DNA of 64,000 nucleotides from Trichostrongylus colubriformis. Taxonomy: Eukaryota; Nematoda; Chromadorea; Rhabditida; Trichostrongylidae. The notes below the pieces were generated by a model, which saw only the letters and a program-made list of their open reading frames with translations, was not told where the DNA came from and made no database searches. Every line of letters starts with the position of its first letter. The stretch's first letter is position 1. The stretch is from positions 29,465,274-29,529,273 of the forward strand of contig OZ022257.1 in NCBI GenBank assembly GCA_963978905.1, written 5' to 3'. Shown piece after piece: positions 11,285-21,959 of this stretch. Made by a program: the position numbers and the translations under genes.

Positions 11285-12092
11285 TAACATGGGTCCCGTT
11301 CAGAACAACAGATGGAATAACTCTCAGAGTGCCTTTCGTTAATGACAGAATGGCACGTGAGGTGAATCATCTTGCGAAGGATTCCCAACTTCCGATACGA
11401 TTGGTTCTTCGCCTTCCCCCTCGCTGAAGGACCTCCTCACATCATCACGAATCTACGAAAATGGGTGTCGCGTATCCTCTTGTCGATACCGTGTATCTGA
11501 AAAGATTTGCGAACTCCAAGGAATCGTCTATATGATTCAGTGCAGGAGATGTGGAAATAGATATGTGGGGGAGACGGAGATATGTGGGGGAGACGGCGAG
11601 ACCTCTAAAGGTTCGCCTGGATGAGCATAGAAGAGCACTGGTCAATCCCGCTGCTTACCCACACAGCAGCTTCTCCAGGCACCGTACGCTGAAGCATATG
11701 AGGGAGAATGCTCCACCATTTGATGTGAAAGCCCACCGTAGGCATTTGGTACGCCTCCTGGAGAGGCAAATAATGGAAGCACGGGAGATACAAAGAATCA
11801 AGCCAGAAATGAACGCGAAGGAGGAGCTACGTGACCTTTTGAGGCTCATAGCGTAATCAGCAATGATACCCTTCCTGCCTCAGAGTTAGGCCGGCGTTTC
11901 ATTCTTTACCCTCACCAGCACGTCGTCAGACCCCCCTCCTTCTTTATCTTGGTCTGTTTCGACTGATGTATAATCACAATGCAGTTGTTTGTATGTTAAG
12001 TATTGTAATTTAAGATCTGAAGAGGGCATTAATGCCGAAAGCTTATCAGTAGATAAAAGGATATCAAGAGCTCCAACAACACCTAATCAAAC
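11285..12092 (+). pseudogene. Inverted, 5'-truncated PLE2 copy: GIY-YIG endonuclease and 3' tail
   Basis: The + strand repeats, with a few percent difference, the - strand sequence of about 9290-8480. Its longest frame (11551-11856) includes RYVGETARPLKVRLDEHRRA and the same C-terminal LLRLIA. A short internal duplication of GATATGTGGGGGAGAC (11562-11595) breaks the start of the endonuclease. The 3' tail extends through a hammerhead-like motif to 12092, but lacks about 40 bp present at the other end. Confidence 0.85.
12010..12060 (+). ncRNA. Hammerhead-ribozyme-like motif in the inverted PLE2 copy
   Basis: CTGAAGA (12017-12023), G, GGCAT/ATGCC stem, GAAA (12037-12040), then GCTTATCAG. It has the same layout as 8521-8575, on the opposite strand. 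Confidence 0.6.
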
Positions 12093-12104
12093 TGTTTCAT
12101 TAGT
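12093..12104. repeat. Right 12-bp target-site duplication of PLE2
   Basis: Identical to 8439-8450 (TGTTTCATTAGT). Confidence 0.75.
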
Positions 12105-12158
12105 GTTCTCTTCGTAACTGATCTGAATCTGGGTCGAAACAATCTCATATAAGTGAGC

Positions 12159-12184
12159 AAGGTTCATAAGAAACCTTAGCCTGA
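12159..12184 (+). other. Candidate Helitron 3' terminus (short stem followed by CTGA)
   Basis: AAGGTT and AACCTT form a 6-bp stem, followed after AGC by CTGA, which fits the CTRR terminal rule of Helitrons. The stem is short and the next base is C rather than T, so this is only a candidate. Confidence 0.2.
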
Positions 12185-12313
12185 CGTAATGAAAACATGT
12201 CAAGGCTTCATTCCAGCAGAAACACAAGATTTCTCCACTTTCTGATTTCTGGACTGCATCTCTATTAATCTTCCCATTTCCATATTCAAAGAATAATTTT
12301 TCTTCGATATATA

Positions 12314-13194
12314 TTAGATTGTTCCAAAAGTCTTGTCATATTTTCCCAAAAAAAATCAGTAACTCTTGTTCACTTCGAGACAGGTCCAGGCGGTTCAGGA
12401 ATATGGTAGAACGTTCCCTAAGCTTTCTAGGAAAATATATATTGTCCCACAAGATCCCGTGGAGAGAGCTACAATGCCCGTTGTCGATACCCATCCAACT
12501 CGCGGTGTCATCTATTATGAACGGTCTTGCGGCACCAAAACGACGGAAGCTTGCCACTCCATCAGCGCTGCATTGGGCAAGGGATGCGTGAGCTACGTGA
12601 TCGTGCGCCGCTGGTTCATCAGCTTCAGCAACGGCGAGATTGACATGAAAGACAAACCACGCTTGGGACTGGGCTGGTTCTGGGACGAGGAAGAAATGCT
12701 TTTCCGCGAGGTGCTGGTACAAGGCGAGACAGTCACCGCTACCGTATGCACCTACCAGCTCCAGCAGCTCGCCGTCGATGTTCGAGAAAAAAGCCGGGAA
12801 AGTCCGCGGTCATCCTTCTTCATGACGACGCTCCCTCCGATTTCACGAAAAGCACCCAGGCCAAGCTACATGAGCTCGGCTGGGATGTGCTGCCCCACCC
12901 ACCGTACTCTCCAGACATTGCCCCTTCTGGCTATCACCTTACCCATCCTCTCGAATCCTTCCTGGCCAAGAGAAAATTCGTTGATTATGACTTGCTTGCG
13001 AAGGCGATCGCTGACTTCTTCGACTCTCAGAACCCAGAGTTCTGGGAGAAGGGAATCAACGATTTTCCCATAAAGTGGCAGAGGGTTGCCGATAACAATG
13101 GTCAATACTTTGTTGCCTAATTACTATTTGTTGGACGAAAAAAAATAAAAAGTGATGATCGAAAAAAATATGACAAGACTTTTGGGACAACCTA
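12314..13194 (+). mobile_element. Internally deleted mariner transposon
   Basis: Terminal inverted repeats TTAGATTGTTCCAAAAGTCT (left) and TTAGGTTGTCCCAAAAGTCT (right, reverse complement) lie next to TA dinucleotides (12312-12313 and 13195-13196). The element is 881 bp against about 1.3 kb for full mariners. Confidence 0.9.
12474..13120 (+). pseudogene. Mariner transposase, N- and C-terminal parts fused by an internal deletion
   Basis: The N-terminal part shows the mariner helix-turn-helix region (RGVIYYERSCGTKTTEAC, then VRRWFISFSNGEIDMKDKPR). The sequence then jumps, near 12720, to GETVTATVC..QLQQLA. After a frame change comes the C-terminal catalytic part with LLHDDAPSDF and PYSPDIAPSGYHL, ending NNGQYFVA and a stop at 13118-13120. 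The centre, including the first catalytic Asp, is missing. The product cannot be active, but the terminal repeats could still have been mobilised by an intact relative. Confidence 0.88.
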
Positions 13195-13788
13195 ATATTA
13201 TGTGAGTTCTCCAGGGAAACATTATTTCTCCCATCCATAATCTTCCTAAACTTGCAAGCGTCCACTGATGCGAACATTGTGACTAGCGTACGGTACTGCG
13301 CATAGCATCTGTTATTAGTAGTGAGAATCGGCTAGACTGATACCGGTAATCGATGCGCCACCGTATTTCATAGAGATCGTTTTTACCACACTCTCTTTGT
13401 CGCATTCGTAGGTGTCATTCACTTTTGGTAGAATCCTAATCTTTAGAGCTGGATTTGTTTGCTGTTACTGAACACGGAGGGCTATGTGCTCACTTACGTG
13501 TATCTGATTTTTGGCATTTTCATGAGCCTAAAGCAAAAAATTTCTATTGGAAGGAACAAGGAATTTTTTGAAATTTCTGCCCTCCCCATGACCAGGAAAG
13601 ACCATGCTTTGAAGAAGACCATTTCAACAAAAACGTGCTGCTTGGATGTCGGCCGACAGCTGATAAACTCGTTTGCATACTTGGTAAATGAATTCCATGT
13701 TATGTGTATTTTTAATGATTTTTCCTTTTTTTGTGGAAATGAATTCCTCATGTTAGTTAACCACGCGTTTTGGCATTTCATATTGCTA
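13195..13788. other. Intergenic stretch without a recognised gene
   Basis: A 167-codon frame at 13459-13962 runs into the adjacent MITE and has no recognisable domain. Nothing else is supported here. Confidence 0.3.
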
Positions 13789-13992
13789 CCAGTTGGGCTG
13801 GCGCACACTACCGCGCGGGTCATACAGAGAAGCATGCAAAATGATCACGATCGATATCGAGTGATGCGAAAGGGCGAGATTGACGGACTTTGTCTCCTTT
13901 TTCCGTTTTTGCGAATTATCTCTTTCTGCAAAGCAAGATCATTTGCATGCTTCGCTTTGTGACGCGCGCAGTAGGTGCGCCAGCCCAACTGG
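13789..13992. mobile_element. MITE family A, copy 1 (CCAGTTGGGCTGG termini)
   Basis: Inverted termini CCAGTTGGGCTGGCGCAC and its near-perfect mirror GTGCGCCAGCCCAACTGG bound a 204-bp element with further internal symmetry (GCATGCAAAATGATC / GATCATTTGCATGC). A related 245-bp copy lies at 42110-42354. Non-coding. Confidence 0.85.
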
Positions 13993-14007
13993 CAGACCAA
14001 TATATCA

Positions 14008-14410
14008 AAGGGGTATGCAGAGATACTATAGAGATTAAGAAGACACATAACTTTGAATCTTGGAGCAACTACTTAGACATGACCGTTGCAATATAGGGTA
14101 ATAACGTAGAAGCCAAGTTGTATAATACAACTGATGATTTCAGTTTTGAAGTTATTAGGTTCCCTATCACGATACCAACATCTCCAGAAATACAAATGCA
14201 ACTGTTATATACACTGAAACGCTGAGAATTGCGGGCACATGTACAGAATGGCAAGTGTTCCAGATAAGTTACGAGAAATTGAAACTTTCTTGGGTGCAGC
14301 GGATATCCAGTTGAATTTATAATGGCTAATATTGTTAGATGTATAGTAGGAATGAATTCATCGGTTACAACTATGAAATAATAGATGATTTCAATAAAAT
14401 TAAAAATTAG
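14008..14410 (+). pseudogene. Fragment of a YMDD-type reverse transcriptase element (C-terminal part, decayed)
   Basis: Across frameshifts the + strand reads TIEIKKTHNFESWSNYLDMT, AKLYNTTDDFSFEVIRFP, TNATVIYTETLRIAGTC and YEIIDDFNKIKN. These match, in order, the second half of the RT encoded on the - strand at 40184-39363. Downstream homology continues (GCGCCCCAATCAAT near 14610, a T-rich tract near 14885, and a hammerhead-like block near 15057), so the element copy extends to about 15115. The 5' boundary falls next to a MITE. Confidence 0.75.
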
Positions 14411-15049
14411 TAACTGCAATTCTAACACATTATTAAATCGATTTCGTCGCCCTTTCCTTATTATTCCTTCTCCTACCATTTGCATAATATCATCTACTCC
14501 CTATGGTCCATGTTGGTTCCATTTATCACGTAAGGACTAGCTATTGCGATTATATAGTTAGCAGACTTCTTCACACATTCTTTAGACACCACGGGATACT
14601 CGAAAACGCGCCCCAATCAATTGATGATTGACTGCGGTTGGCTGAGTATCCAGCCCGATATTTTAGGATTTCATATTTCGGCAGGATATTCATTCGTTCA
14701 CTTGCCTACACCTCATGACTCGTTAACTCCTTTATTGTTTCCTCGGAGTTTTTTAACTGTTCACGTCTCACCGTTAGCGTTAGTAACCAAGTGCCGATGT
14801 CATATTATTAGTGCATAGCTGCAGAATCAATATTCCGGAACATTTTGTGGATTTTATGCTGTACAGGTATGATTTTTAATTTAAGTTGATTTTTTTATTT
14901 TATTTTATTTTTAATTTTTCTCGCTTTAAACGCACCTGTGGCCTATCTAGTTGTCCTTAACATCCCAGTTTCTACTGATCATTATTTCTTTCTTTCTTGT
15001 ATACTAAGATTACACCACTTTTCACCTATCCCCTTTGTTCTCACCTACA

Positions 15050-15112
15050 CCACTCGCTGATGAGCTTCCGGTGATGATGAAAACACAGTCGCCTGAGTAC
15101 AGGAGGCGCAAC
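15050..15112 (+). ncRNA. Degenerate copy of the split hammerhead-like motif downstream of the RT fragment
   Basis: ACTCG, CTGATGA (15057-15063) and GCTTCC are followed by TGAGT and GGAGGC. The helix I and helix II pairs of the 38.5-kb motif are kept here with G-U wobbles. GAAA reads GCAA, the GUC triplet reads GCC, and helix III pairs only partly, so this copy is probably inactive. Confidence 0.45.
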
Positions 15113-15115
15113 GAA

Positions 15116-16597
15116 CCACTCCTTCGTTCTCTAATGTTCCCCTTTCTTCTTATTCTTTGAGATGTGCTGGACTCATCGACCTTTGAGGACAATCCGTTAT
15201 CGATGCAGTACCAGTGCCATCTAAAGAAATCATATTTGTATCACACATATTTCTGAGACGGCTGCTTCCCTGTCACCAGTGGTGATTCCTGTCGGACCAG
15301 TGGTCCTCACAGCGTCAGTGACGCTTGAAAGCTTTCATCTACTCAAGATATACCTATCTGTTTACATGGTTTCAACTGTTTCTATTAGGTTTCAATTTAT
15401 TGATAGTCAATAACTCACAATTTCTCATCTCTATCTTTACATAAACTGTTACTCAACAACATTTAGGTCAACAAATAAACAGGTCAACTGTGGCTCACAC
15501 GCATACAAGTTCTTTTTCGAGCTAATTCTTTACGTGAATGCTTTTGATTTACCTCAAGCCCATCTGCTGCTTCCCTTTTCCTTCCGCTCCTGCGATCCTA
15601 GAACTCAATGCATTGAACTTTCATCAATGCAGGCTACAAATTTAATCCATCAATTAAAACGACGCGCACCAAATCATCAGTATCTGCAATCTGAATCGTT
15701 TACCGCAAACTACACTTTTGCGTTGTTCTTCCTGTTGTACTCTATCGAACGCTTTTTTTGCTAAATTCGATAAAATGTCTCCAGGGAAAGTAGCTCATAT
15801 CTGCTTGTATATTCTGACATTTAGTGGTTTTTAATTTCATGCTACCAAAACTTACCCTGAAGTTGGAGGTGCCTTTGCCATTACCCGCGCTTTTGACCCA
15901 TCCTAAAGGATTTGGGCCTTTCACATTTTGACACCTCAAGCACCTATGGTCTTTTAATTGTTAATATAAATATTTTTATAAATCTACACAACATCCTTCA
16001 AAAACTTAGCAACAATGTCCTTTAGTGGCAACTTTTCGGAATTCGGCACAAACGAAAGCTCTGTGGTTTTGGGCACAACACTTCTTTTTATCTGTTCTTT
16101 CTGTTTTTCCTTCCTATTGGCTTAGTTGGCTCTGAAAATCAACTGATTTATCCTGCAGAAATTTTTTCCCTACAACACTTTCAAACGATAAAATAATTTA
16201 ACACACTCACCTAGATGACAAATACAGTATAGCAATGGGCAAATGATCCCGAAACACCCAAAAAACCTATTTATATCATATAATTCGTCACAAGACCTTC
16301 AATTCATTACGGTATTAGATCAATATTTTGGATTTGAAAGTTGGTGAAGTGCCCAATTCACCTCTTCTTTTTGTCAAAAGTCATCTTAGGCTCTCAAGCA
16401 TTATAATCACAATTCGATCATGGTTCGGTTAGTACTGCGCGTTATATTTCCTTTTTCCGCCCTTTTTTTGTGGATTAAGGCACAATCGAACACCATTGTT
16501 TTAGCCATTACAAGAAGGACATACCTCTCGATAAAAATAGGATTTGGATCACGACACGATCCAGTACCAGTTCCTTACTAACTCAGCATCCCTCTTA
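15116..16597. other. AT-rich intergenic stretch, no gene recognised
   Basis: No domain-bearing frame, RNA gene or clear repeat structure was seen. One short frame (15534-15764) is uninformative. Confidence 0.3.
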
Positions 16598-16905
16598 CTA
16601 AAAAGGCCATACAATATCCGCCCTAAGTTTCCAAAAATAAACGCGGAAAACGCGGACCCGCGTTTTCTTCGTTTTTTCATTATATCAATTTCTATGCGAA
16701 ACTTCTATATAGATCTATATACCACTGAACTTACCTCGTCAAGCTCTACAACCTGGTTGCTTCAGAAACTAGAAAATCTTAACTTCGATTACTTCACTGT
16801 CTATGAGTGCCACAAGGCACTCATCAACGCGCCACCTTCACTATAATTATAACTAGCAGGCAAATGCGTCCACTGACAGCATTCCGCAATTTTCGAAGAG
16901 GTATT
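16598..16905. repeat. Left arm of a long inverted repeat
   Basis: About 300 bp (from TTACTAAAAAGGCC through ACGCGGAAAACGCGG, GATCTATATACCACTGAAC and GCAGGCAAATGCGTCCACTG) reappear inverted at 18246-18555. A foldback-type transposon is likely. Non-coding. Confidence 0.75.
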
Positions 16906-18245
16906 CCATGCTTAATGAGAACCTTACGGATTGTGAAGTTTTTCAGAGGGTACGATCATTTCGATACCAACTTTTCCCAAAGACCGCTACCCTTTCAGGC
17001 CACCATTTGAAAATCAATACTACTTGTCTGTCAAAGTGAGGACTTCTGGGAAGCCCTGTATTTTAAGTTTTGATGAGAATTTCATTCATACACAAGATCT
17101 TTTATTATAATGAGATTCTCCGTAACTCTCAGAGCTCATGCAGGTTATCTCCTCAACCGAGCTCTCGATTTTCTAGCCCGACCCCTCGATCTGCTCGTAA
17201 CTAGTTGGCTCATTGGGAAGGATGAAACGCGATTGATCGACCTCTTGCACCTATGTCCCCATTCCCAAGTAGCCATTGTATCGTATTTACTATTTTTCAT
17301 GGTATAGAGCAGCTCAAGCCTAAGTTGCTTTGTTATTTAATATTACCCACGAATTTCTTGCTGCCAGTTGACACTTTCTGAATCTTATGGAAGAAACTCA
17401 TATTGAGAAATAAGTATAGAAGTAGGCCGAAGGGAAATTTTAAAAATACTCTTGCTGTTCCATCTGCAATTTTCGATGGTACTTTAACATTTTAGTTTTA
17501 TTAGGTTACTTATATTCAGAATTCCTGCACCATACGTCTTGGCAGGGCCTGAAGAAGGTGTTACACACCAAATATTGCGGAAATATCCCAAAAACTCTGA
17601 GACTTTTGAGGGGTCTTTCAGGTTTTCTGAAAAAATATTTTGGTACCGCAATTGTTGTTGAACATTCAATTTTTGATACTATTCCATTGTACGCAATCCT
17701 TGGTTGGCTTAGTGTGCACCACTACTATGCATATTGTACGGAACAGATGGAAATTCGGTGGGCTCTATGTATGGGGTGGAGCTCGCGGAGCACTCACTAT
17801 TCAACATTGGAAATGGTGCAAAATGTAAACTGAAGGAAACTATGTCTTGATGCTATAACCTGACTAATAGTACGGGAATTCGTCAATAAGAAACACTGGC
17901 TACTTGAGAATGGTGATATCATTGTAAGAGGTCAATCGATACACTGTCTCAACAATCAGAATGAGACAACTACTACGAGGAGATTGAGAGGTCGGACTAG
18001 GGAGGTGAACTATATCACTTCCGCAGTACAAGGATTTTGATGATTGACTTTAAAGGGTAAATGAACTTCTTATTAGAATTCAAAATACAAGTATTTTTTT
18101 TCAAAATCCTCATTTCAACAGGAAATTTTCATACGATTTTCCTAATGAGGCGTGAAGCTGAAAGCGGTTTTTTGGTGAAAACTTTTATCGAAAGGATCTA
18201 ACCCCAAAAAAGAGAACAAGAATTTCTGTGTCCCTTACTCGGTAT
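16906..18245. other. Spacer between the arms of the long inverted repeat
   Basis: About 1.3 kb. Two short frames (17558-17833, 17640-17828) show no domain. A decayed hammerhead-like string (CTGAAGAAGGTGT..ACACC) lies near 17547 but lacks GAAA. Confidence 0.3.
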
Positions 18246-18555
18246 AAGGTATTTTCAAAAGTTGCGGAATGCCTGTCAGTGGACGCATTTGCCTGCTGGT
18301 TATAATTGTAGTGAGAGTGGCGCGCTGATGAGTGCCCACTGCCACTTTGAGACAGTGAAGTGATCAAAGGTAAGATTTTCTAGTTTCTGAAGCAATCAGG
18401 TTGTAGAGCTCGACGAGGTGAGTTCAGTGGTATATAGATCTATATAGAAATTTTGCATAGAAATTGAGTTGATTGAAAAAACGAAGAAAACGCGGATTCG
18501 CGTTCTCCGCGTTTATTTTTGAAAACTTAGGGCGGGTATTGTACCTCTTACTAAA
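18246..18555. repeat. Right arm of the long inverted repeat
   Basis: Reverse complement of 16598-16905 with scattered differences, including GCAGGCAAATGCGTCCACTG, the CACTGAACTCACC block and the ACGCGGA tract. Confidence 0.75.
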
Positions 18556-20230
18556 AATATTGATTAGTGCCGATAGGGTTATGCAATTCAAAAATGGCTA
18601 TAAAAAGTGTCTATTTTTGGCGCCTCCGGTACTAGTCGTTCCTTCGGGAACAAGCAGGGAGTGTCACCCCTGGCAGCAGTTCTGCCAAACTTCAAGGAAG
18701 ATTCCTCGTTGCTCATGGGTTTGACCACCCATACACCAGGTCAAAAACTATAGAAGCAAACTAATAACAACTTCTACTGCTCTTTTTTTCAAAAAGTAAA
18801 GGATAGTGCAACCACTACTACACTGAGGATTTCGGTCATCTTAATAAAGGCTGTAATTATGGAAAAGTCCGTAAAATGTGCAACATTGCTAACAACGACA
18901 ATAGCATTGCATCACATGTAACAGAAATTCGTGTAAATACCTAAAAAGAAGTTGGCACCAACTGCAGTACAAAAAACGTAATATATTGTATCACTTGTGT
19001 TGAGTGCGATGTGTAATATCTGGTGGTTACTACTAGAAAACTCAGAGAAAGAATCTCTCATTCTTCGTCGTCTCACTGTCTGAGACGACGTTAAATAACG
19101 GCGTGCTCACTCAAGATAACACGAGGTCAAATGGACCCACAAACGATGTGGTTCGCACTCCTCTATTGATCAACGCTTCAAAGTCGATGTCCACTATTCT
19201 CTATCAGTAGGTAGATATATTACTCGCTTTCTTACTCGCTGTTCGCATGATACATATCACAAATCCACTGAACCGCCATAGTTGAGGTCTGTGAAAACAT
19301 TCTCTGTGCAACTTTGTTCATTTTGCGTGCTTACTATTACTCTAATAAGCTTAGACGCTGGCTATTTTCGCCGAATTTTCTCCAGCATCTAGGCTGCATG
19401 GAACCGAATTACCCTGATAAATAAGTCCACCCGCACACGGTGTCGCGCCAGTCTTCATAGAACACAGCATCGCGATGCACCCTTCATTATTAAAAACGAC
19501 AGAATTGTAGAAACTGTTTGTTCAACTTCATTTTATCTAAAAGTACCACGTATCAAATGCTTCGTTCAACCCGTGTAACAATGATCATTCGTCTTAAATT
19601 TTCTACGCAATTTCCATTTCATCGCCACAAACATTCATAGCATTAAAATTCTCATTCATCTCATCTAACAATGACTATTGGTTCAAGCCCTTAAGAGAGA
19701 AGAGCTGTTGACAATCGTCTCCTCAGAAATTCCATAGAAACTGTCGCAAACTAAGGCAGCTACCTCTCCGTAGCTCATCCTTTTCCTGAAGCCGCTTTTG
19801 GTATATCTGGTTTTCGTTGGGTCATAACAGGAATAAGGAAAAGTTTTTATTCAACCGCTATTCCATCGCCAAAACCATCGTTGCATTGAAACTCCCCTTG
19901 AAGAACGATTCTCCTCTCATTCGTTCACTTTCCTCTGCCCTCTGTTAAGTTACCGTGTTCACCTTTCGTACGACCCCATCTTTACTTGCTACTCGCTTTT
20001 ATATTAACATATATTAACAAATACAATACACAACATAATATAAACTCGTTATTAATACAATCCACAAAACATAGCTTCCTCAATTTCCTTCACCACTGGT
20101 TGGTTCTTTGAAGGCTGCGGTCGCCTGTGTCGCGCGCAACACCGCGTGCGGGCAGACTTATCCGTCAGATATTTTTGTTGTAGAGACCGCCCATTCGGGG
20201 TGCGCTTCGCCCAATGTGCTCTTTCATGTC
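18556..20230. other. Intergenic stretch, nothing recognised
   Basis: AT-rich sequence with only short frames; no RNA gene or transposon end was identified by eye. Confidence 0.3.
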
Positions 20231-20775
20231 TCTCAGAAACTCCTCGCTGACCTTAATTCATCTTTTCCCCACGTTCGGGTCATATTAGAATCCCATTACA
20301 ATTTTCGGTCTGAAAACGGAACATTTCAGCGCACGCTCCGCCCACAAGCACTGGAATGGTCCAGGTGTGCTCCTCACTTCTTGTCTCATACCCTATCCAT
20401 TCCGAACTTGTCTCCATGTCCACACGTCGGTTTTCATGTGACGTCCAAGCTCCGCCCACCACCACAAATGCTCCTCGCCCTGTGCCCAGTCCTCTTTTTT
20501 TTTGACGTTCAGAAACTCACCCATGATCTCAATTCATCTTTCTCCCATAGGGTAATAGTACAACCCAATTAATAATTTTTGGTTTGAAAACGAAGCATTC
20601 CAGTGCACGCTCCGACGACCGTGGACGGAGCTCAGTCTGGTCAATGTGTGCTCCTTACTTGTTGTCCTATACCCTACCCATACCAAACTTGTCTCCATGT
20701 CCACAGGTCGTTTTTAGTATAATACCTAATTTCGTGACAGACGGACGGACGGACGGAGGAACGGACAGACGAAGC
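20231..20775. repeat. Tandem duplication (about 278-bp unit) ending in an ACGG microsatellite
   Basis: The blocks CTCTCAGAAACTC..AATTCATC..CACGCTCCG (20231-20342) and GTGCTCCTCACTTCTTGTC..TTGTCTCCATGTCCACA (20367-20428) recur at 20507-20615 and 20647-20710. The array ends with GACAGACGGACGGACGG near 20738-20775. An inverted relative with the same microsatellite is at 35800-35960. Confidence 0.75.
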
Positions 20776-21020
20776 GTTTTATATATAGTAGTGATAGTAT
20801 GGACTATCATTTATTTCATATTATCAAAACTTGAGTTTGGAAATACCATTAAGGAGCAAGTTAGTGCGTATGGGATCTCGGTGTGTGACGGATTTACTTT
20901 ATATGCCCGAAAAGCATGAGTTGTAAGTCGGAAACTGAGGGTTGTGCTTATTAGAGGCACTCCACGCGATCAAAATGACCATGTTCGCGCCAAAAATGGA
21001 CGTAGAGCCGGTAAGTTGGT

Positions 21021-21410
21021 GCTACTGGAGTTAGAGGGGGCCAGCGCACTGTGCTCTGTGTCTCTAACGCAGGGATCGAGCGCAGAGAAGTCATAGCGGT
21101 AGCCAACTGGTTTCGAACTCCGCATAGAAACGATTCTGATGATGCAAAGTCAAGCTTTTTTTCATCCTATGTTAGCCTAAGCCTTGAGGAAGGATACTCC
21201 CTCCCCCTAGGCTTAGGCGAACACGCGTAAGTGGTTGTTCAGTTCAAGTGAAGCGAATTTTTCGTAACATGCTAATGGAGGAATAATTCGATCGGTTTCT
21301 CAGTTAGTTAGCTGTATCTATGCATAAAATAACCTTGAGAGTGCCTATAAGCAGATACTGGGCGCAACTTATGCTTTTGTCGAGTGGCCCCCCCCCCTAA
21401 CTCCAGTAGC
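21021..21410. mobile_element. Hairpin MITE with GCTACTGGAGTTAG termini and a poly-C run
   Basis: GCTACTGGAGTTAGAGGGGG at the left is mirrored at 21388-21410. An inner palindrome (AGCCTAAGCC / GGCTTAGGC) lies near 21173-21215. GCCGGTAAGTT occurs at 21007-21017 and 21411-21421 and may be its target duplication. Confidence 0.65.
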
Positions 21411-21959
21411 GCCGGTAAGTTACTCAATAGCAGAGAAAAAACCAACAAAAAACACCGAGAACGTCGAAGATGGGAGCCTCATCCCCAGAGGGTCGGACGA
21501 GAGTTGTGCCGTGGAAATGGGGGTTTGGACGAGTTTTCCGAAATTTGGCTTTTTGCCAACCTCTACGTTTCGATCGATACCGACCACTCAGCTGATTTCT
21601 TTGCTGCAACAATGACAATGCAACAATGAATAAGGACCTGAAACAAGCAGCTAACGCTTCAATGCCATAATAGACAATCGATGAAATAATAACATCGAAA
21701 AGAAATGAACTGCGAAATCTTGGAACAAGCAATAAAATATAGAAGACAGCCAATCATTCCCTGTGAACGTTCGACTAACACCCGACGACGATCCAGAATA
21801 CAATAGAGGCGGACCGCAAACTGGCGTTCTCTGGTGTATCGTTGGAACTGGGTTCATCCAGCGCCGGGCGTGACTCGGTTCTATAGGCGCGGCTCGGTTG
21901 AGGTCGAGCGGGCCTACCGCCGCGAGGGAGCGCCGTGATGCCGCAAAAAGGGTGCGGCC

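Larger units (their letters stand above)
8451..12092 (-). mobile_element. Penelope-like retroelement 2 (PLE2) with an inverted partial copy at its 5' side
   Basis: The main copy reads on the - strand from about 11230 to 8451. An inverted, 5'-truncated copy of its last ~800 bp lies on the + strand at 11285-12092. The two 5' sides meet near 11230-11285, so both 3' ends face outward. A shared 12-bp duplication flanks the whole unit, implying a single insertion of the composite. Inverted or partial terminal copies are a known feature of PLEs. It sits 107 bp after the Helitron stop codon, presumably in the Helitron 3' region. Confidence 0.82.
52..12184 (+). mobile_element. Decayed Helitron (rolling-circle transposon), interrupted by two PLE insertions
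   Basis: Fragments of one Helitron Rep-helicase protein lie in order on the + strand at 52-1154, 4492-6674 and 6660-8344. They are separated by PLE1 (1155-4491); PLE2 (8451-12092) sits in the 3' non-coding part. Removing PLE1 and one copy of its 16-bp target duplication joins the Helitron reading frame: the left side ends in FPED-L and the right side resumes FPED-LKQFF. Many frameshifts and stops show the element is dead. The 5' terminus lies at or before the window start. The 3' end is uncertain; a stem followed by CTGA at 12181 is only a candidate terminus. Confidence 0.75.

Noticed and set aside
17540..17580. CTGAAGAAGGTGT..ACACC resembling a hammerhead helix II
   Set aside because: The GAAA that must follow the stem is absent (AAAT), and no cleavage triplet or helix I partner was found.
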